A stretch of 32,840 bases of DNA from Muribaculaceae bacterium (GCA_017477555.1 JAFUVK010000065.1:1-32840), one strand, 5' to 3'. Numbered from the stretch's first letter, positions 8,359-16,634 are shown. The notes: generated by a model from the letters alone, not told the origin. Program-made: numbers and translations.

Positions 8359-9204
8359 GTGGGTGAGCAGTATGTGCCCAACGATGTGCAGCTGAGCAAC
8401 GACGGCCAGCAAATCATGGTCATCACCGGACCCAACATGGCCGGTAAGAGCGCGCTGCTGCGACAGACGGCCCTCATCGTCATCATGGCGCAGATGGGAT
8501 GCTTTGTGCCGGCGCAGCGGGCGCGCATCGGTGTGGTCGACAAGGTGTTTACCCGCGTCGGAGCCAGCGACAATATCTCGCAGGGCGAGAGCACGTTTAT
8601 GGTCGAGATGACCGAGGCGGCCAGCATACTCAACAACCTGAGCGAGCGCTCGCTAGTGCTCTTCGACGAGCTGGGGCGCGGCACCAGCACCTACGACGGC
8701 ATCTCCATCGCATGGGCCATCGTCGAGCACATCCATGAGCACGCCGCAAAGCCCAAGACGCTCTTTGCCACACACTATCATGAACTCAACGAGATGGAGC
8801 GCACATTCAAGCGCATCGTCAACTACAACGTCACCGTGCGCGAGGTGCAGGGCAAGGTGGTGTTTCTGCGCAAGCTGGTCAAGGGAGGCTCGGAGCATAG
8901 TTTCGGCATTCATGTGGCCAAGCTCGCCGGCATGCCGCCAAGCATTGTCAATCGCGCCGCCGAGGTGCTCAAGCAGCTGGAGCAGGCCAACCGCAGCACC
9001 GACCACGAGGTGGCGCGCAACCTGGGCGACGTGGCCACCAGCCGCAGCGGCTACCAGTTGAGTATCTTCCAGCTCGATGATCCGGTGCTGGAGCAGATAC
9101 GCGACGAGATTCTGCACATCGACATCAACAACCTCACGCCCATGCAGGCGCTCACCAAGCTGCACGACATCAAGTCGATACTCACCGGCAAACAGTCGAG
9201 CTGA
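8359..9204 (+). CDS. mutS: MutS C-terminal ATPase part, downstream of the TAG
   Basis: This open frame carries the complete MutS ATPase: Walker [13 protein letters not shown], Walker [17 protein letters not shown], the ATHYHEL switch, and the C-terminal helix-turn-helix region. It has a possible GTG start at 8359 and an ATG at 8416, but neither has a clear ribosome-binding site. As a separate protein it would lack DNA recognition. It is best read as the 3' half of one broken or misread mutS gene. Confidence 0.7.
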   Translation: MGEQYVPNDVQLSNDGQQIMVITGPNMAGKSALLRQTALIVIMAQMGCFVPAQRARIGVVDKVFTRVGASDNISQGESTFMVEMTEAASILNNLSERSLVLFDELGRGTSTYDGISIAWAIVEHIHEHAAKPKTLFATHYHELNEMERTFKRIVNYNVTVREVQGKVVFLRKLVKGGSEHSFGIHVAKLAGMPPSIVNRAAEVLKQLEQANRSTDHEVARNLGDVATSRSGYQLSIFQLDDPVLEQIRDEILHIDINNLTPMQALTKLHDIKSILTGKQSS

Positions 9205-9205
9205 C

Positions 9206-9225
9206 GCGCCTCGACAAAAGGTAAT
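9206..9225. repeat. Short copy of the CGCCTCGAYAAAAGGTAAT word
   Basis: GCGCCTCGACAAAAGGTAAT follows the mutS stop by one base. The same word ends the larger elements at 12335-12435 and 16235-16278. Confidence 0.7.
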
Positions 9226-9367
9226 ATTGTAATCTCACACAGAATACACTGAATGCACAGAATAATATTATCTTTCTAAATCTGAATGGCTTGGCGGCCA
9301 GAAATTCAATGAAAATTTAATGAAAATATGGGGCACCTGCAAAAACCTGTGTTGAGAATTATATTTT

Positions 9368-9418
9368 GCGTCGAAGACGCAGTAGTGGGTCGAAGACCCG
9401 CTCTGCATCTTCGATGCA
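9368..9418. repeat. Three tandem three-base-loop hairpins
   Basis: GCGTC-GAA-GACGC (9368-9380), GGGTC-GAA-GACCC (9387-9399) and TGCATC-TTC-GATGCA (9404-9418) follow one another. Stems differ, but the loop is always GAA or its complement TTC. They lie between the convergent mutS and fucosidase genes and could act on both 3' ends. Confidence 0.75.
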
Positions 9419-9486
9419 CAGGGAGGGAAGAGGAGATTTTTCTGAATCGGTGAACAGGTTACGCAAGATCTGTGGGAGGTTGGAGG

Positions 9487-10854
9487 TCACTCGATCTCGA
9501 GGGCGATGGGGGCAGCGGGGAGGCCCTGCGGCAGGCGCACGGTGACGCGGCCATCGGCGATGGTGTGCTTCAGGGTCTTGCCTGTTGAGAGCAGGCGAAC
9601 TCGCTTTGCGGGCAGGTTGACGCTCCACGACAAGGTGGCGGGCAGTTGTTCGCCGTCGGGCAGGGCAAGGATGGCATAGCGGCGGCTGCCGTCGCGGGCG
9701 GCGGTGAACCACAGGTTGCCCTCGTGGTAGTGCGGCGTGTTGACCGTGCCATAGATGGCGCGGCCATTGCGGTCGAGCCACTTACCGATGGCCTGCAGCC
9801 GCTCAACGGCCTCGGGCTGGATGAGCCCCTCGGGTGTGGGGCCCACGCCCAGCACCAGGTTGCCGCCCTTGGCCACAATCTCGGCCAGCGTGCAGATGAT
9901 GCGGGCTGGCGACTTCCACTGTGGGCGCGGCACCCAGCCCCAGTCGTTGGTCAGTGTGATGCAGCTCTCCCAGGGCACCGACAACTGCCGCTCGGGGATG
10001 GCTTGCTCGGGGGTCTGGTAGTTCTCGTAGGGGCCGCGGATGGTGCGGTCGACGATGATGAGCCCCGGCTGGTGGCGGCGTGCCATCTGTGCTATCTGCG
10101 GCATGTGGATGTCCTGGTTGTTCTCCTTGCACACCCAGCCGGCGTCGAGCCACAGGATGTCGACCGGGCCGTAGCCCGACATGATCTCCTCAATCTGTCG
10201 GTAGGTGAACCGGCAGAACCGCTCCCACCGCCAAGGAAACTTCTGGATGTTGTAGTTCACACCGCGCCGGTGGCCGCTGTAGGTGTCCCACCAGTAGTCC
10301 TGCGAGTGCCAGTCGGCCTTGGAGAAGTAGGTGCCAATCATGAAGTCCTGCTGTCGGAATGCATCGAGTACATGACGCAGCACGTCGCGCCGCGGGTCAT
10401 CCTTGAAGGCGTGGCGCGTGATGGTGTAGTCGGTCTCGTGGCTGTCGTACATGCAGAAGCCGTCGTGATGCTTGGTGGTGAAGATCATGTATTTCATACC
10501 CGCCCGACGGGCCACCGTGGCCCACTGCGTGGGGTCGAACTGCGTGGGGCGGAACTCGTCGGCCAGGCCGAAGTACCAGTCCTTATACTGCTCATAGGTG
10601 CGGGTGGTGTCGCGCGTGATCCAGTCCTCGTCGCAGATCGACCACGACTCGACGATGCCCGGCACCGAGTAGATGCCCCAGTGCAGCAGGATGCCGAACT
10701 TCAGGTCTTGCCAGTGGTGCAACTTCTCCAGCACCTGTGGCTCGGTGGGCCATTGATAGAGGTCGGCGGCCGTTTGCTGGTGCACATTGTTGTTCTGGGC
10801 TATGCCTGCTAGCCATGCGGTGCAAAGCAGTGTCAAAGTGATGATTCTGTTCAT
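9487..10854 (-). CDS. Secreted alpha-L-fucosidase (GH29)
   Basis: The enzyme hydrolyses alpha-L-fucosides of glycans such as mucin. The 455-residue protein begins with a signal peptide (MNRIITLTLLCTAWLAG), so it acts in the periplasm or at the surface. GH29 landmarks follow in order: FGILLHWGIYSVPG (about residue 52), TTKHHDGFCMYDS (about 120) and DILWLDAGW, whose Asp near residue 237 is the expected nucleophile. GNLVLGVGPTPEG is near residue 330. The start at 10854 is chosen because the signal peptide begins there. It stands alone, convergent with mutS and divergent from the metal-efflux gene. No SusC/SusD pair or sulfatase neighbours it, so it is not part of a visible polysaccharide-utilisation locus. 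Confidence 0.92.
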   Translation of the reverse strand: MNRIITLTLLCTAWLAGIAQNNNVHQQTAADLYQWPTEPQVLEKLHHWQDLKFGILLHWGIYSVPGIVESWSICDEDWITRDTTRTYEQYKDWYFGLADEFRPTQFDPTQWATVARRAGMKYMIFTTKHHDGFCMYDSHETDYTITRHAFKDDPRRDVLRHVLDAFRQQDFMIGTYFSKADWHSQDYWWDTYSGHRRGVNYNIQKFPWRWERFCRFTYRQIEEIMSGYGPVDILWLDAGWVCKENNQDIHMPQIAQMARRHQPGLIIVDRTIRGPYENYQTPEQAIPERQLSVPWESCITLTNDWGWVPRPQWKSPARIICTLAEIVAKGGNLVLGVGPTPEGLIQPEAVERLQAIGKWLDRNGRAIYGTVNTPHYHEGNLWFTAARDGSRRYAILALPDGEQLPATLSWSVNLPAKRVRLLSTGKTLKHTIADGRVTVRLPQGLPAAPIALEIE

Positions 10855-10877
10855 GTCATGATTGAGTTTGGTGCCCA

Positions 10878-10885
10878 CAAATATA
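10878..10885 (-). promoter_or_regulatory. -7 box upstream of the fucosidase gene
   Basis: On the minus strand TATATTTG lies 23 bases before the start. A TTTG occurs upstream but at about 14 bases, shorter than canonical. Confidence 0.45.
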
Positions 10886-10959
10886 GCAAAAAATTGCGAC
10901 AAATAGGGGATTGAAGTAGATTTTTGTCAGTTCGCAACCCAGTTGCAAGAATTTTGCCG

Positions 10960-10967
10960 TAATTTTG
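10960..10967 (+). promoter_or_regulatory. -7 box upstream of the efflux permease
   Basis: TAATTTTG lies just before the period-9 CTAG array, so a transcript from here would carry the array in its leader. The -33 match is poor. The same TAATTTTG-then-array order is seen before the gene at 13908. Confidence 0.45.
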
Positions 10968-10977
10968 CACTCGCAAT

Positions 10978-11044
10978 CTAGAGACTCTAGAATATCTAGA
11001 TTATCTAGAATATCTAGGACATCTAGAGCATCTAGGACATCTAG
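10978..11044. repeat. Period-9 CTAG array, 8 units
   Basis: CTAG occurs at 10978, 10987, 10996, 11005, 11014, 11023, 11032 and 11041, exactly nine bases apart. The units are CTAGANNNT or CTAGGACAT, and several contain the palindrome TCTAGA. The array ends 13 bases before the ATG at 11058. Confidence 0.9.
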
Positions 11045-11057
11045 TAAAAAACGACTT

Positions 11058-12305
11058 ATGAATTATATTAACGCTTTCTTGATGATGCTGCATGAGATGT
11101 CGCCCTACTTGCTGCTGGGCTTCCTCATTGCCGGCGTGTTGCATGCGTTTGTCCCCACCTCGGTCTACGCCCGCTATTTGTCGGGCACCGGGTGGCGCTC
11201 GGTGGGTGCGGCGGCCCTGTTCGGCATACCGCTGCCGTTGTGCTCCTGCGGTGTGCTGCCCACGGCCGTGAGCCTGCGTCGAGGAGGAGCCTCGCGTGCG
11301 GCGGCCACGTCGTTTCTCATCGCCACGCCACAGACGGGTGTCGACAGCATTGCCGCCACCTACTCGATGATGGGCTTGCCCTTTGCCATCCTGCGTCCGG
11401 TGGCCGCGCTGGTCACCGCCATGCTGGGCGGCAATGTGGTGGGAGCCATTGAGCGCCGCGGCCACCTGGAGGACACTGACGGCTGCGGCGACTCGTGCGC
11501 CACTGCCGAGGCGCTCAAGCCCACGCTGGCCGGACGGGCGTGGGAGGCGTTGCGCTATGGCTTCTACGAGATGATTCAGAACATCGGTCGATGGCTGGTG
11601 CTGGGACTAGTGGTGGCCACGCTCATCACTGTGCTGGTGCCTGACGACTTCTTCCAGACCTACGCCCGCTGGCCGTTATTGAACATGGTGGTCATCGTGC
11701 TGGTGGCCGTGCCCATGTACATCTGCGCCACAGGCTCTATACCCATTGCCGCAGCACTGATGATGAAGGGCTTGTCGCCCGGCTGCGCACTGGTCATGCT
11801 CATGGCCGGGCCGGCGGCCAACATGGCGTCGATGCTGGTCATCTCCAAGTCGTTTGGCCGCAAGGCGATGTGGGCCTATCTGGCCTCAATCGTGCTGGGT
11901 GCCATCGCCTTTGGCGTGGTGGTTGATTACTGGCCGGGTTTGCGCCAGATTTTTGTCGACGCCATGCCGCACCACCATGGCGCCATGAGCCACCACATGT
12001 CGGTGACCTGGCTCAACTGGGTGTGCAGTATCTTCTTGATTGTCATGCTAGTAGTGGGCATGGCCAGTAACTACTGGAAGTCTTATAAAATCAAACAAAA
12101 CAAAACCATCGCAATGAAAGAATTCAAGGTACGTGGCATGATGTGCAACCACTGCAAGGCCACTGTAGAGAAAGGGCTCGCCCAGCTTGATGGAGCAGAG
12201 AAAGTGACTGTCGACCTGGCACAGGGCATAGCCTATGTCGAGGGCAACGTCGATGAGGCCGCCGTGCGCGCCAAGGTCGTGGAGCTGGGCTTTGAGAACG
12301 GTTGA
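11058..12305 (+). CDS. CuZn-efflux-type permease (SO_0444/DUF318) fused to an HMA domain
   Basis: The 415-residue protein starts with membrane segments (MSPYLLLGFLIAGVLHAF). It carries the conserved PLCSCGVLP motif near residue 57 and a second permease repeat from about residue 165, as in SO_0444-type permeases proposed to export copper or zinc. After the last membrane helix a linker leads to a C-terminal heavy-metal-associated domain. This begins MKEFKVRGMMCNHCKATVEK, with the MxCxxC metal site near residues 362-366. The HMA domain probably delivers or senses metal at the inner membrane. An ATG at 12115 begins the HMA domain, so separate translation of a small metallochaperone is possible. 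The start at 11058 avoids reading the CTAG array as protein. Confidence 0.87.
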   Translation: MNYINAFLMMLHEMSPYLLLGFLIAGVLHAFVPTSVYARYLSGTGWRSVGAAALFGIPLPLCSCGVLPTAVSLRRGGASRAAATSFLIATPQTGVDSIAATYSMMGLPFAILRPVAALVTAMLGGNVVGAIERRGHLEDTDGCGDSCATAEALKPTLAGRAWEALRYGFYEMIQNIGRWLVLGLVVATLITVLVPDDFFQTYARWPLLNMVVIVLVAVPMYICATGSIPIAAALMMKGLSPGCALVMLMAGPAANMASMLVISKSFGRKAMWAYLASIVLGAIAFGVVVDYWPGLRQIFVDAMPHHHGAMSHHMSVTWLNWVCSIFLIVMLVVGMASNYWKSYKIKQNKTIAMKEFKVRGMMCNHCKATVEKGLAQLDGAEKVTVDLAQGIAYVEGNVDEAAVRAKVVELGFENG

Positions 12306-12334
12306 GCCGGTCTAAGTAGGGGTAAGGGGTTAAG

Positions 12335-12435
12335 GTAGGGACGGCATTGCTGCGCGCGTTGCGCTTGCCCTTCGGGCTCCCGTTCGGTCGCGAGCACTTC
12401 GTGGTTCCTATGCCGTCCGCCTCGATAAAAGGTAA
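12335..12435. repeat. Dispersed GTAGGGACGGCA ... CGCCTCGAYAAAAGGTAAT element
   Basis: ACGGCAT (12341-12347) faces ATGCCGT (12410-12416), followed by CCGCCTCGATAAAAGGTAAT. The same ends enclose a much shorter core at 16235-16278, and the last word alone occurs at 9206-9225. The interior word CGTTCGGTCGCGAGCACTTC recurs with two changes near 29439. Confidence 0.7.
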
Positions 12436-12441
12436 TTAAAC

Positions 12442-12474
12442 CAATCCACCGCAGTGTATAGCTGCGGTGGATTG
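12442..12474. terminator. Bidirectional terminator between the permease and tsaE
   Basis: CAATCCACCGCAG (12442-12454) is perfectly complementary to CTGCGGTGGATTG (12462-12474) around a seven-base loop. It lies between convergent genes, four bases from the tsaE stop. T-rich sequence follows in the minus direction. Confidence 0.8.
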
Positions 12475-12477
12475 TTG

Positions 12478-12912
12478 TTACTCGGGTAGGGTGAGCGTGA
12501 GCTGCCGGGTGTTGTCGTCGTTGACGGTGATATCGACGCGCACCGTGTCGTCGGGCAGCAGCGCCTCGATGCGCTCGGGCCACTCAATCAGGCAGATGGC
12601 ACCGCAGTCCAGGTAGTCCTCGGTGCCTATGTCCACGGCCTCGGCCTCGCTCTCGAGGCGGTAGCAGTCGAAGTGATAAATCAGTTCGGCTGTGCTGTCG
12701 CTGCGGTACTCGTTGATGATGGCAAACGACGGCGAGCCGGTCATGTCGGTCGCCACGCCCAGCGCGCGGCACAGGGCGTTGATAAATGTGGTCTTTCCGG
12801 CTCCCATCTGGCCGTAGAAGGCGTAGACGGTGTAGTCGCCCATGTGGGCCATGAACTGCTGTGCCGCCTGGTCAATTGCCTCGAGCGACGGGATGTTGAT
12901 GTCTACTTTCAT
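12478..12912 (-). CDS. tsaE: tRNA threonylcarbamoyladenosine biosynthesis ATPase TsaE
   Basis: TsaE is the ATPase that drives cycles of the TsaB-TsaD complex making t6A37 in tRNAs. The 144-residue protein has the expected motifs: Walker A GQMGAGKTTFINAL near residue 34, GSPSFAIINEY near 58, YHFDCYRL near 78 and LIEWPERI near 107. Length is usual. It is downstream of the TPR gene on the same strand, with a 94-base gap containing a strong hairpin (12934-12963). Confidence 0.93.
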   Translation of the reverse strand: MKVDINIPSLEAIDQAAQQFMAHMGDYTVYAFYGQMGAGKTTFINALCRALGVATDMTGSPSFAIINEYRSDSTAELIYHFDCYRLESEAEAVDIGTEDYLDCGAICLIEWPERIEALLPDDTVRVDITVNDDNTRQLTLTLPE

Positions 12913-12933
12913 GTCATGTGTGGGTTAAGCAAC

Positions 12934-12963
12934 GGGGCCGGGGCCACACTTGGCTCCAGCCCC
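12934..12963. other. 13-base hairpin between the TPR gene and tsaE
   Basis: 12934-12946 pairs with 12951-12963 except for one C-A mismatch, around a CACT loop. On the minus strand six T residues precede rather than follow it, so it is not a standard terminator. It may be a processing or attenuation structure before tsaE. Confidence 0.5.
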
Positions 12964-13006
12964 CAAAAAAGAGTTCTTTAAAATTCTGCGTATTTCGTTT
13001 TCGGGC

Positions 13007-13687
13007 TTATTCGCCGGCCATGGCCTTGGCGCGCTCGATGTACTTGTCCATGTTCACCTGATAGATATCGGCATACTGCGGATAGTTGTCGCGGATGTTC
13101 TCGTAGATTTTCACCTCATCGGCATACTTCTTCTGCGCATGCAGCACAGTGGCCTTCTTGAGCATGAACGTGGGGGCGTACACCTCGTTGTCGCCGGCCA
13201 GCTTGATGGCCTTGTCGAATGCGGCAATAGCCTTGTCGTACTGCTTGAGGTTCACATAGCAGTCGCCCAGCAGTGACTGCGAGGCCGGGCCCACCAGGTT
13301 GCCTTCGGGGTCATACTTCTCGAGGTAGCCGGCAGCCTCCTTGTTCTTGCCCTGCTGATAGAGCAGGATAGCGGCGTTGAATGCGGCACGCTCGGCGGGC
13401 TTGTTGCTGTAGGTGTCGAACACCTTCTCGTAGTCCTTGAGTGCGTTGACGGTGTCGCCCTGCAGATACTCCAGGTCGGCCTTGCCAATCAGTTCTTTGG
13501 CTTTATTGACATTGGGGTTGTGGATGCCATAGACATAGCCGGCCACCAGCAGCACAATCACTGCTGCGGCGCCCAGCGCCCAATAGATGTACTTCTTGTT
13601 GTCCTCAAGACGTTGTGCGGCGGTCGACAGAGACTCATTGACCTCCTCGAGGGTCGTGCGCACAGGTTCGTTTTTTTTCTTTGCCAT
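13007..13687 (-). CDS. Membrane-anchored TPR protein
   Basis: The 226-residue protein has a charged N-terminal cytoplasmic segment and one membrane helix at about residues 33-51 (YIYWALGAAAVIVLLVAGY). Three or four tetratricopeptide repeats follow (for example YLQGDTVNALKDYEKVFDTY and YDKAIAAFDKAIKLAGD). The architecture resembles YfgM-like proteins that hold partners at the periplasmic face of the inner membrane; that comparison is inference. It is expressed from a canonical promoter (13738-13767) and precedes tsaE. Confidence 0.85.
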   Translation of the reverse strand: MAKKKNEPVRTTLEEVNESLSTAAQRLEDNKKYIYWALGAAAVIVLLVAGYVYGIHNPNVNKAKELIGKADLEYLQGDTVNALKDYEKVFDTYSNKPAERAAFNAAILLYQQGKNKEAAGYLEKYDPEGNLVGPASQSLLGDCYVNLKQYDKAIAAFDKAIKLAGDNEVYAPTFMLKKATVLHAQKKYADEVKIYENIRDNYPQYADIYQVNMDKYIERAKAMAGE

Positions 13688-13737
13688 TGTTCTATCTAAT
13701 ATTCTGTTGTTTACGTGTCAGTTGTCGAAACGACTTG

Positions 13738-13767
13738 CAAAAGTAGTAAAAACTTGACAAATGACAA
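13738..13767 (-). promoter_or_regulatory. Canonical promoter of the TPR gene
   Basis: On the minus strand TACTTTTG (13738-13745) is preceded by TTG (13765-13767) with exactly 19 bases between. The leader is about 45 bases. Confidence 0.6.
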
Positions 13768-13851
13768 TTAAATAATGCCAAATATTTTTGTTTTTGGCCA
13801 TTTTTTAGAGTTTTTTGCATTGACAATAGAGCCTAATCCACTTTTTTGCAG

Positions 13852-13859
13852 TAATTTTG
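13852..13859 (+). promoter_or_regulatory. -7 box upstream of the zinc-ribbon gene
   Basis: TAATTTTG is followed eight bases later by the CTAG array, the same arrangement as at 10960. No clear -33 element is seen. Confidence 0.4.
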
Positions 13860-13867
13860 TGAGATTT

Positions 13868-13889
13868 CTAGGCTCTCTAGATTGTCTAG
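13868..13889. repeat. Period-9 CTAG array, 3 units
   Basis: CTAG at 13868, 13877 and 13886, nine bases apart, in the leader of the zinc-ribbon gene. Confidence 0.8.
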
Positions 13890-13907
13890 AAAAAATAGCA
13901 AACAACT

Positions 13908-14444
13908 GTGCAGACGACTTGTCCACAATGCGGTAAGGTGATGAACGTCTCGCCCGAGGAGCTTTCGGTGCGCGACGGGCTGGTGGTGTGTCCGCAGTGC
14001 CTCAATGCCTATCAGGCCATTGAGCCTGGCACATTGCCCAGGCCGCACAGCCCACATGCCGAGGCTGCCGATGAGACCGAGCACACGCAGCCGCCCATGC
14101 GCTACTGCCCGCACTGCGGACAGAGCATTGGAGAGGGCATCAACTTCTGCCCATACTGCGGCAAGGCACTGAATGCGGCAAGCGACAACACCGAGACAAT
14201 AAGCAACCACGACACCGGCAAGCGTCATCAGAGCAGTCGCCGTAGCCACGAACACGGCACACATACCTCGACTTTGTCCGACACCGGTTTCGACTGGAAA
14301 CCCATGATTCCGAGCTACCGACTGGCGCAGCATCGGCACCGCGAACCGGCTTCACCGGCTTTCCAGGCATTTGCCATCGCCGTGATCATGGGCTTGCTGG
14401 CCCTGCTGGCATTTATCATCTACCGCGCCATCCAGCTACCCTAA
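13908..14444 (+). CDS. Zinc-ribbon protein with a C-terminal membrane anchor
   Basis: The 178-residue protein starts with an MJ0042-type zinc ribbon (CPQCGKVM and VVCPQC in the first 31 residues). It has a second ribbon near residues 65-85 (YCPHCGQ and FCPYCG), a polar linker rich in His, Ser and Arg, and one C-terminal membrane helix (AIAVIMGLLALLAFIIY). It should face the cytoplasm as a tail-anchored protein. A GTG at 13908 is the likely start, because a TAG stop lies nine bases upstream in frame and the next ATG would cut off the first CxxC. It precedes porX by 28 bases and is probably cotranscribed. The gene at 28928 has the same architecture and is a likely paralogue. Function is unknown. 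Confidence 0.8.
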   Translation: MQTTCPQCGKVMNVSPEELSVRDGLVVCPQCLNAYQAIEPGTLPRPHSPHAEAADETEHTQPPMRYCPHCGQSIGEGINFCPYCGKALNAASDNTETISNHDTGKRHQSSRRSHEHGTHTSTLSDTGFDWKPMIPSYRLAQHRHREPASPAFQAFAIAVIMGLLALLAFIIYRAIQLP

Positions 14445-14472
14445 CCTGAACACTGAAAAAACTTACCACACG

Positions 14473-16017
14473 ATGAGCAAGATCACCATACTTTGGGCCG
14501 ACGATGAGATTGACCTGCTACGGCCGCACATCATGTTTCTCAACAATAAGGGCTACGACGTGGTCACTGTGACCAACGGACGTGACGCGCTCGATGCCAT
14601 CGAGGGCCAGCACTTCGACCTCATCATCCTCGATGAGAATATGCCGGGCATCAGCGGACTCGAGGCACTGCAGCGCATCAAGATTGCGCAGCCCACCGTG
14701 CCGGTGATCATGATTACCAAGAGCGAGGAGGAGAACATCATGAACCAGGCCATAGGCAGCGAGATTGCCGACTATCTCATCAAGCCTGTCAACCCGATGC
14801 AAATCTTGTTGTCAATCAAGAAGAACCTGCATAGCACCGAACTGGTGACAGAGAAGGTGACGGGTGACTATCGGCAGGAGTTCATCAACATCAGCAACCA
14901 GATTGGGGCAGCACAGACCATCGACGACTGGTATGAGCTGTACAGCAAGCTTGTGCGCTGGGAACTTACGCTAAGCGCTACCGACACAGGCATGGCCGAC
15001 ATGCTCAGGATGCAGAAGGACGAGGCCAACGCGGCGTTCTGCAAGTTTGTGCGGCGCAACTACGAGACGTGGGTCACCACCGACCAGCACCCCATGCGCA
15101 GCAACGACGTGTTCAAGAGCCGGGTGCTGCCACTGCTCGACAAGGGAGAAAAGGTGTTCTTTGTGGTCATCGACAACTTTCGTCTCGACCAGTGGAAGAC
15201 CATCAGCCCGCTGCTGGCCGAGCACTACAACATTGAGCGCGAGGAGCTGTACACTACCATTCTGCCTACGGCCACACAGTATGCGCGCAACGCCATCTTC
15301 TCGGGGCTGATGCCCATCGACATCGAGCGGATGTTTCCCGACCTGTGGGTCGACGAGGACTCGGAGGAAGGAAAAAACGTCAACGAGGCGCCACTCATCC
15401 AGACACTGCTCGACCGCTATCGCCGCAAGCTTCACTTCTCTTATAATAAGGTGAACGATGTGGCCGGCGGTGAGAAGCTACTGCAGAACTTCAACACGCT
15501 CAAGAGCTTCGACCTCAACGTGGTGGTCATCAACTTTGTGGACATGATGTCGCACGCACGCACCGAGAGCAAGATGATACGCGAGCTGGCAAATACCGAC
15601 AGCGCCTACCGCTCGCTCACCGAGTCGTGGTTCCGAACCAGCTATGCCATTGAGCTGTTTAAGCGCATGGCCGAGATGGGATATAAGGTGGTGGTCACCA
15701 CCGACCATGGCACCATACGCGTCGACAATCCCGTCAAGGTCATCGGCGACAAGAACACCAATGCCAACCTGCGCTACAAGCTAGGCAAGAACTTGAGCTA
15801 CAATGCCAAGCAGGTCTACGAGATTCTCAAGCCGCAGCGCTACGGACTGCCGTGTCCCAACGTGAGCACGGCCTATGTCTTTGCGCTGAATCGCGACTTC
15901 TTGGCCTATCCCAACAACTACAACTATTACGTGTCCTATTACACCGACACGTTCCAGCACGGCGGCATCTCGATGGAGGAGATGCTCGTGCCGCTGGTCA
16001 CGCTGGCTCCCAAGTAA
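14473..16017 (+). CDS. porX: PorX-type response regulator with a PglZ domain
   Basis: PorX is the response regulator that, with the sensor PorY and an ECF sigma factor, controls type IX secretion in Bacteroidetes. The 514-residue protein has an N-terminal receiver domain with Asp10/Asp11, the phosphorylation site Asp54 (LIILDENMPG), a TK motif near residue 81 and the conserved Lys in YLIKPVNP. A helical bundle comes next. Then a PglZ/alkaline-phosphatase-like domain follows from about residue 215, with LPTATQYARNAIFSGL (about 268) and TTDHGTIRVDNP (about 412) contributing metal-binding residues. This domain hydrolyses oligonucleotides in the studied homologue. No PorY or other secretion gene is in the window. 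Confidence 0.93.
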   Translation: MSKITILWADDEIDLLRPHIMFLNNKGYDVVTVTNGRDALDAIEGQHFDLIILDENMPGISGLEALQRIKIAQPTVPVIMITKSEEENIMNQAIGSEIADYLIKPVNPMQILLSIKKNLHSTELVTEKVTGDYRQEFINISNQIGAAQTIDDWYELYSKLVRWELTLSATDTGMADMLRMQKDEANAAFCKFVRRNYETWVTTDQHPMRSNDVFKSRVLPLLDKGEKVFFVVIDNFRLDQWKTISPLLAEHYNIEREELYTTILPTATQYARNAIFSGLMPIDIERMFPDLWVDEDSEEGKNVNEAPLIQTLLDRYRRKLHFSYNKVNDVAGGEKLLQNFNTLKSFDLNVVVINFVDMMSHARTESKMIRELANTDSAYRSLTESWFRTSYAIELFKRMAEMGYKVVVTTDHGTIRVDNPVKVIGDKNTNANLRYKLGKNLSYNAKQVYEILKPQRYGLPCPNVSTAYVFALNRDFLAYPNNYNYYVSYYTDTFQHGGISMEEMLVPLVTLAPK

Positions 16018-16035
16018 CTTTCACACGTCCTTAGC

Positions 16036-16081
16036 CTCCCCTCCCCTTTCCCAAAAGGGAGGGGAAGGGGTGGGGTTTGCC
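16036..16081. repeat. GC-rich palindromic element after porX
   Basis: CCCCTCCC faces GGGAGGGG, followed by GGGGTGGGGTTTG. It is the inverse orientation of the elements at 29700-29742 and 29945-29985. It lies about 20 bases beyond the porX stop and may serve as its 3' end. Confidence 0.65.
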
Positions 16082-16234
16082 CCAATGCACAATGTCAGCC
16101 TGGCTGCTTCGCGTTATTCGCGTAAAACAGCGAGGCAGTTGGCGCGACTTCGCGGTATGTCTCAGCCACAAAACTGCATGGTGCGCCCTCGACCCGGTGA
16201 ATGGCTTTATAGCTCTTGTTGCTGCGTCAAGGCT

Positions 16235-16278
16235 GTAGGGACGGCACCCCTGTGCCGTCCGCCTCGACAAAAGGTAAT
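16235..16278. repeat. Dispersed GTAGGGACGGCA ... CGCCTCGAYAAAAGGTAAT element, short form
   Basis: GTAGGGACGGCA-CCCC-TGTGCCGT forms a compact hairpin followed by CCGCCTCGACAAAAGGTAAT. This is the short form of the element at 12335-12435. Confidence 0.75.
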
Positions 16279-16634
16279 GTCGTTTGGATAAAATGCTCAC
16301 GCTCGGCCATCAGCGAGCCAGCTCGCATTGCACTCGCTTAATCGCATTTTTGCAGCCCTGCTGGCGGACGGCATGGTAAATCTCGTGCCAATGAGCGCAA
16401 TGATGCTTGCATCGATTGTCGAGTGCAGCCGAGATTATCGAAAAATTTACGCCCTTCGGGCGGAAATCTAATAGAATCTTATTCAAAATCTCACAGCGGC
16501 AGGAGGAAATAATAAGTTTCTGCGACTGTGCGATTTTGTTTTAGATTTTATTTGATTTCCCGCCCGACAGGGCGGCTAACTCTCGTAGTGCTGCGCTGCC
16601 ACATGGGTAATCCGTCTTGCTCTGTTATAACCAC

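Larger units (their letters stand above)
6580..9204 (+). pseudogene. mutS: mutS, interrupted by an in-frame TAG at codon 590
   Basis: The frame encodes DNA mismatch repair protein MutS over 875 codons, a normal length for the family. Codon 590 is TAG (8347-8349), placed inside the conserved HPVIE-x-QLPVG segment. No frameshift is involved: the same frame continues to a TGA at 9202-9204. Everything needed for mismatch recognition (GDFYETY near residue 28) is before the stop. The whole ATPase ([31 protein letters not shown]) is after it. Homologues commonly have Lys or Gln at this place, so one base change (AAG or CAG to TAG) would explain it. TAG is used as a normal stop by birA and several other genes here, so reassignment is unlikely. 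This is either a natural mutator allele or a base error in the assembly. Confidence 0.85.

Noticed and set aside
10978-11044. CRISPR array
   Set aside because: The units are nine bases with variable filler; there are no 23-47-base direct repeats with unique spacers and no cas genes.
10965-11057. N-terminal extension of the efflux permease through the CTAG array
   Set aside because: It would encode a low-complexity SRxSR tract from the repeat itself; the membrane protein starts naturally at 11058.
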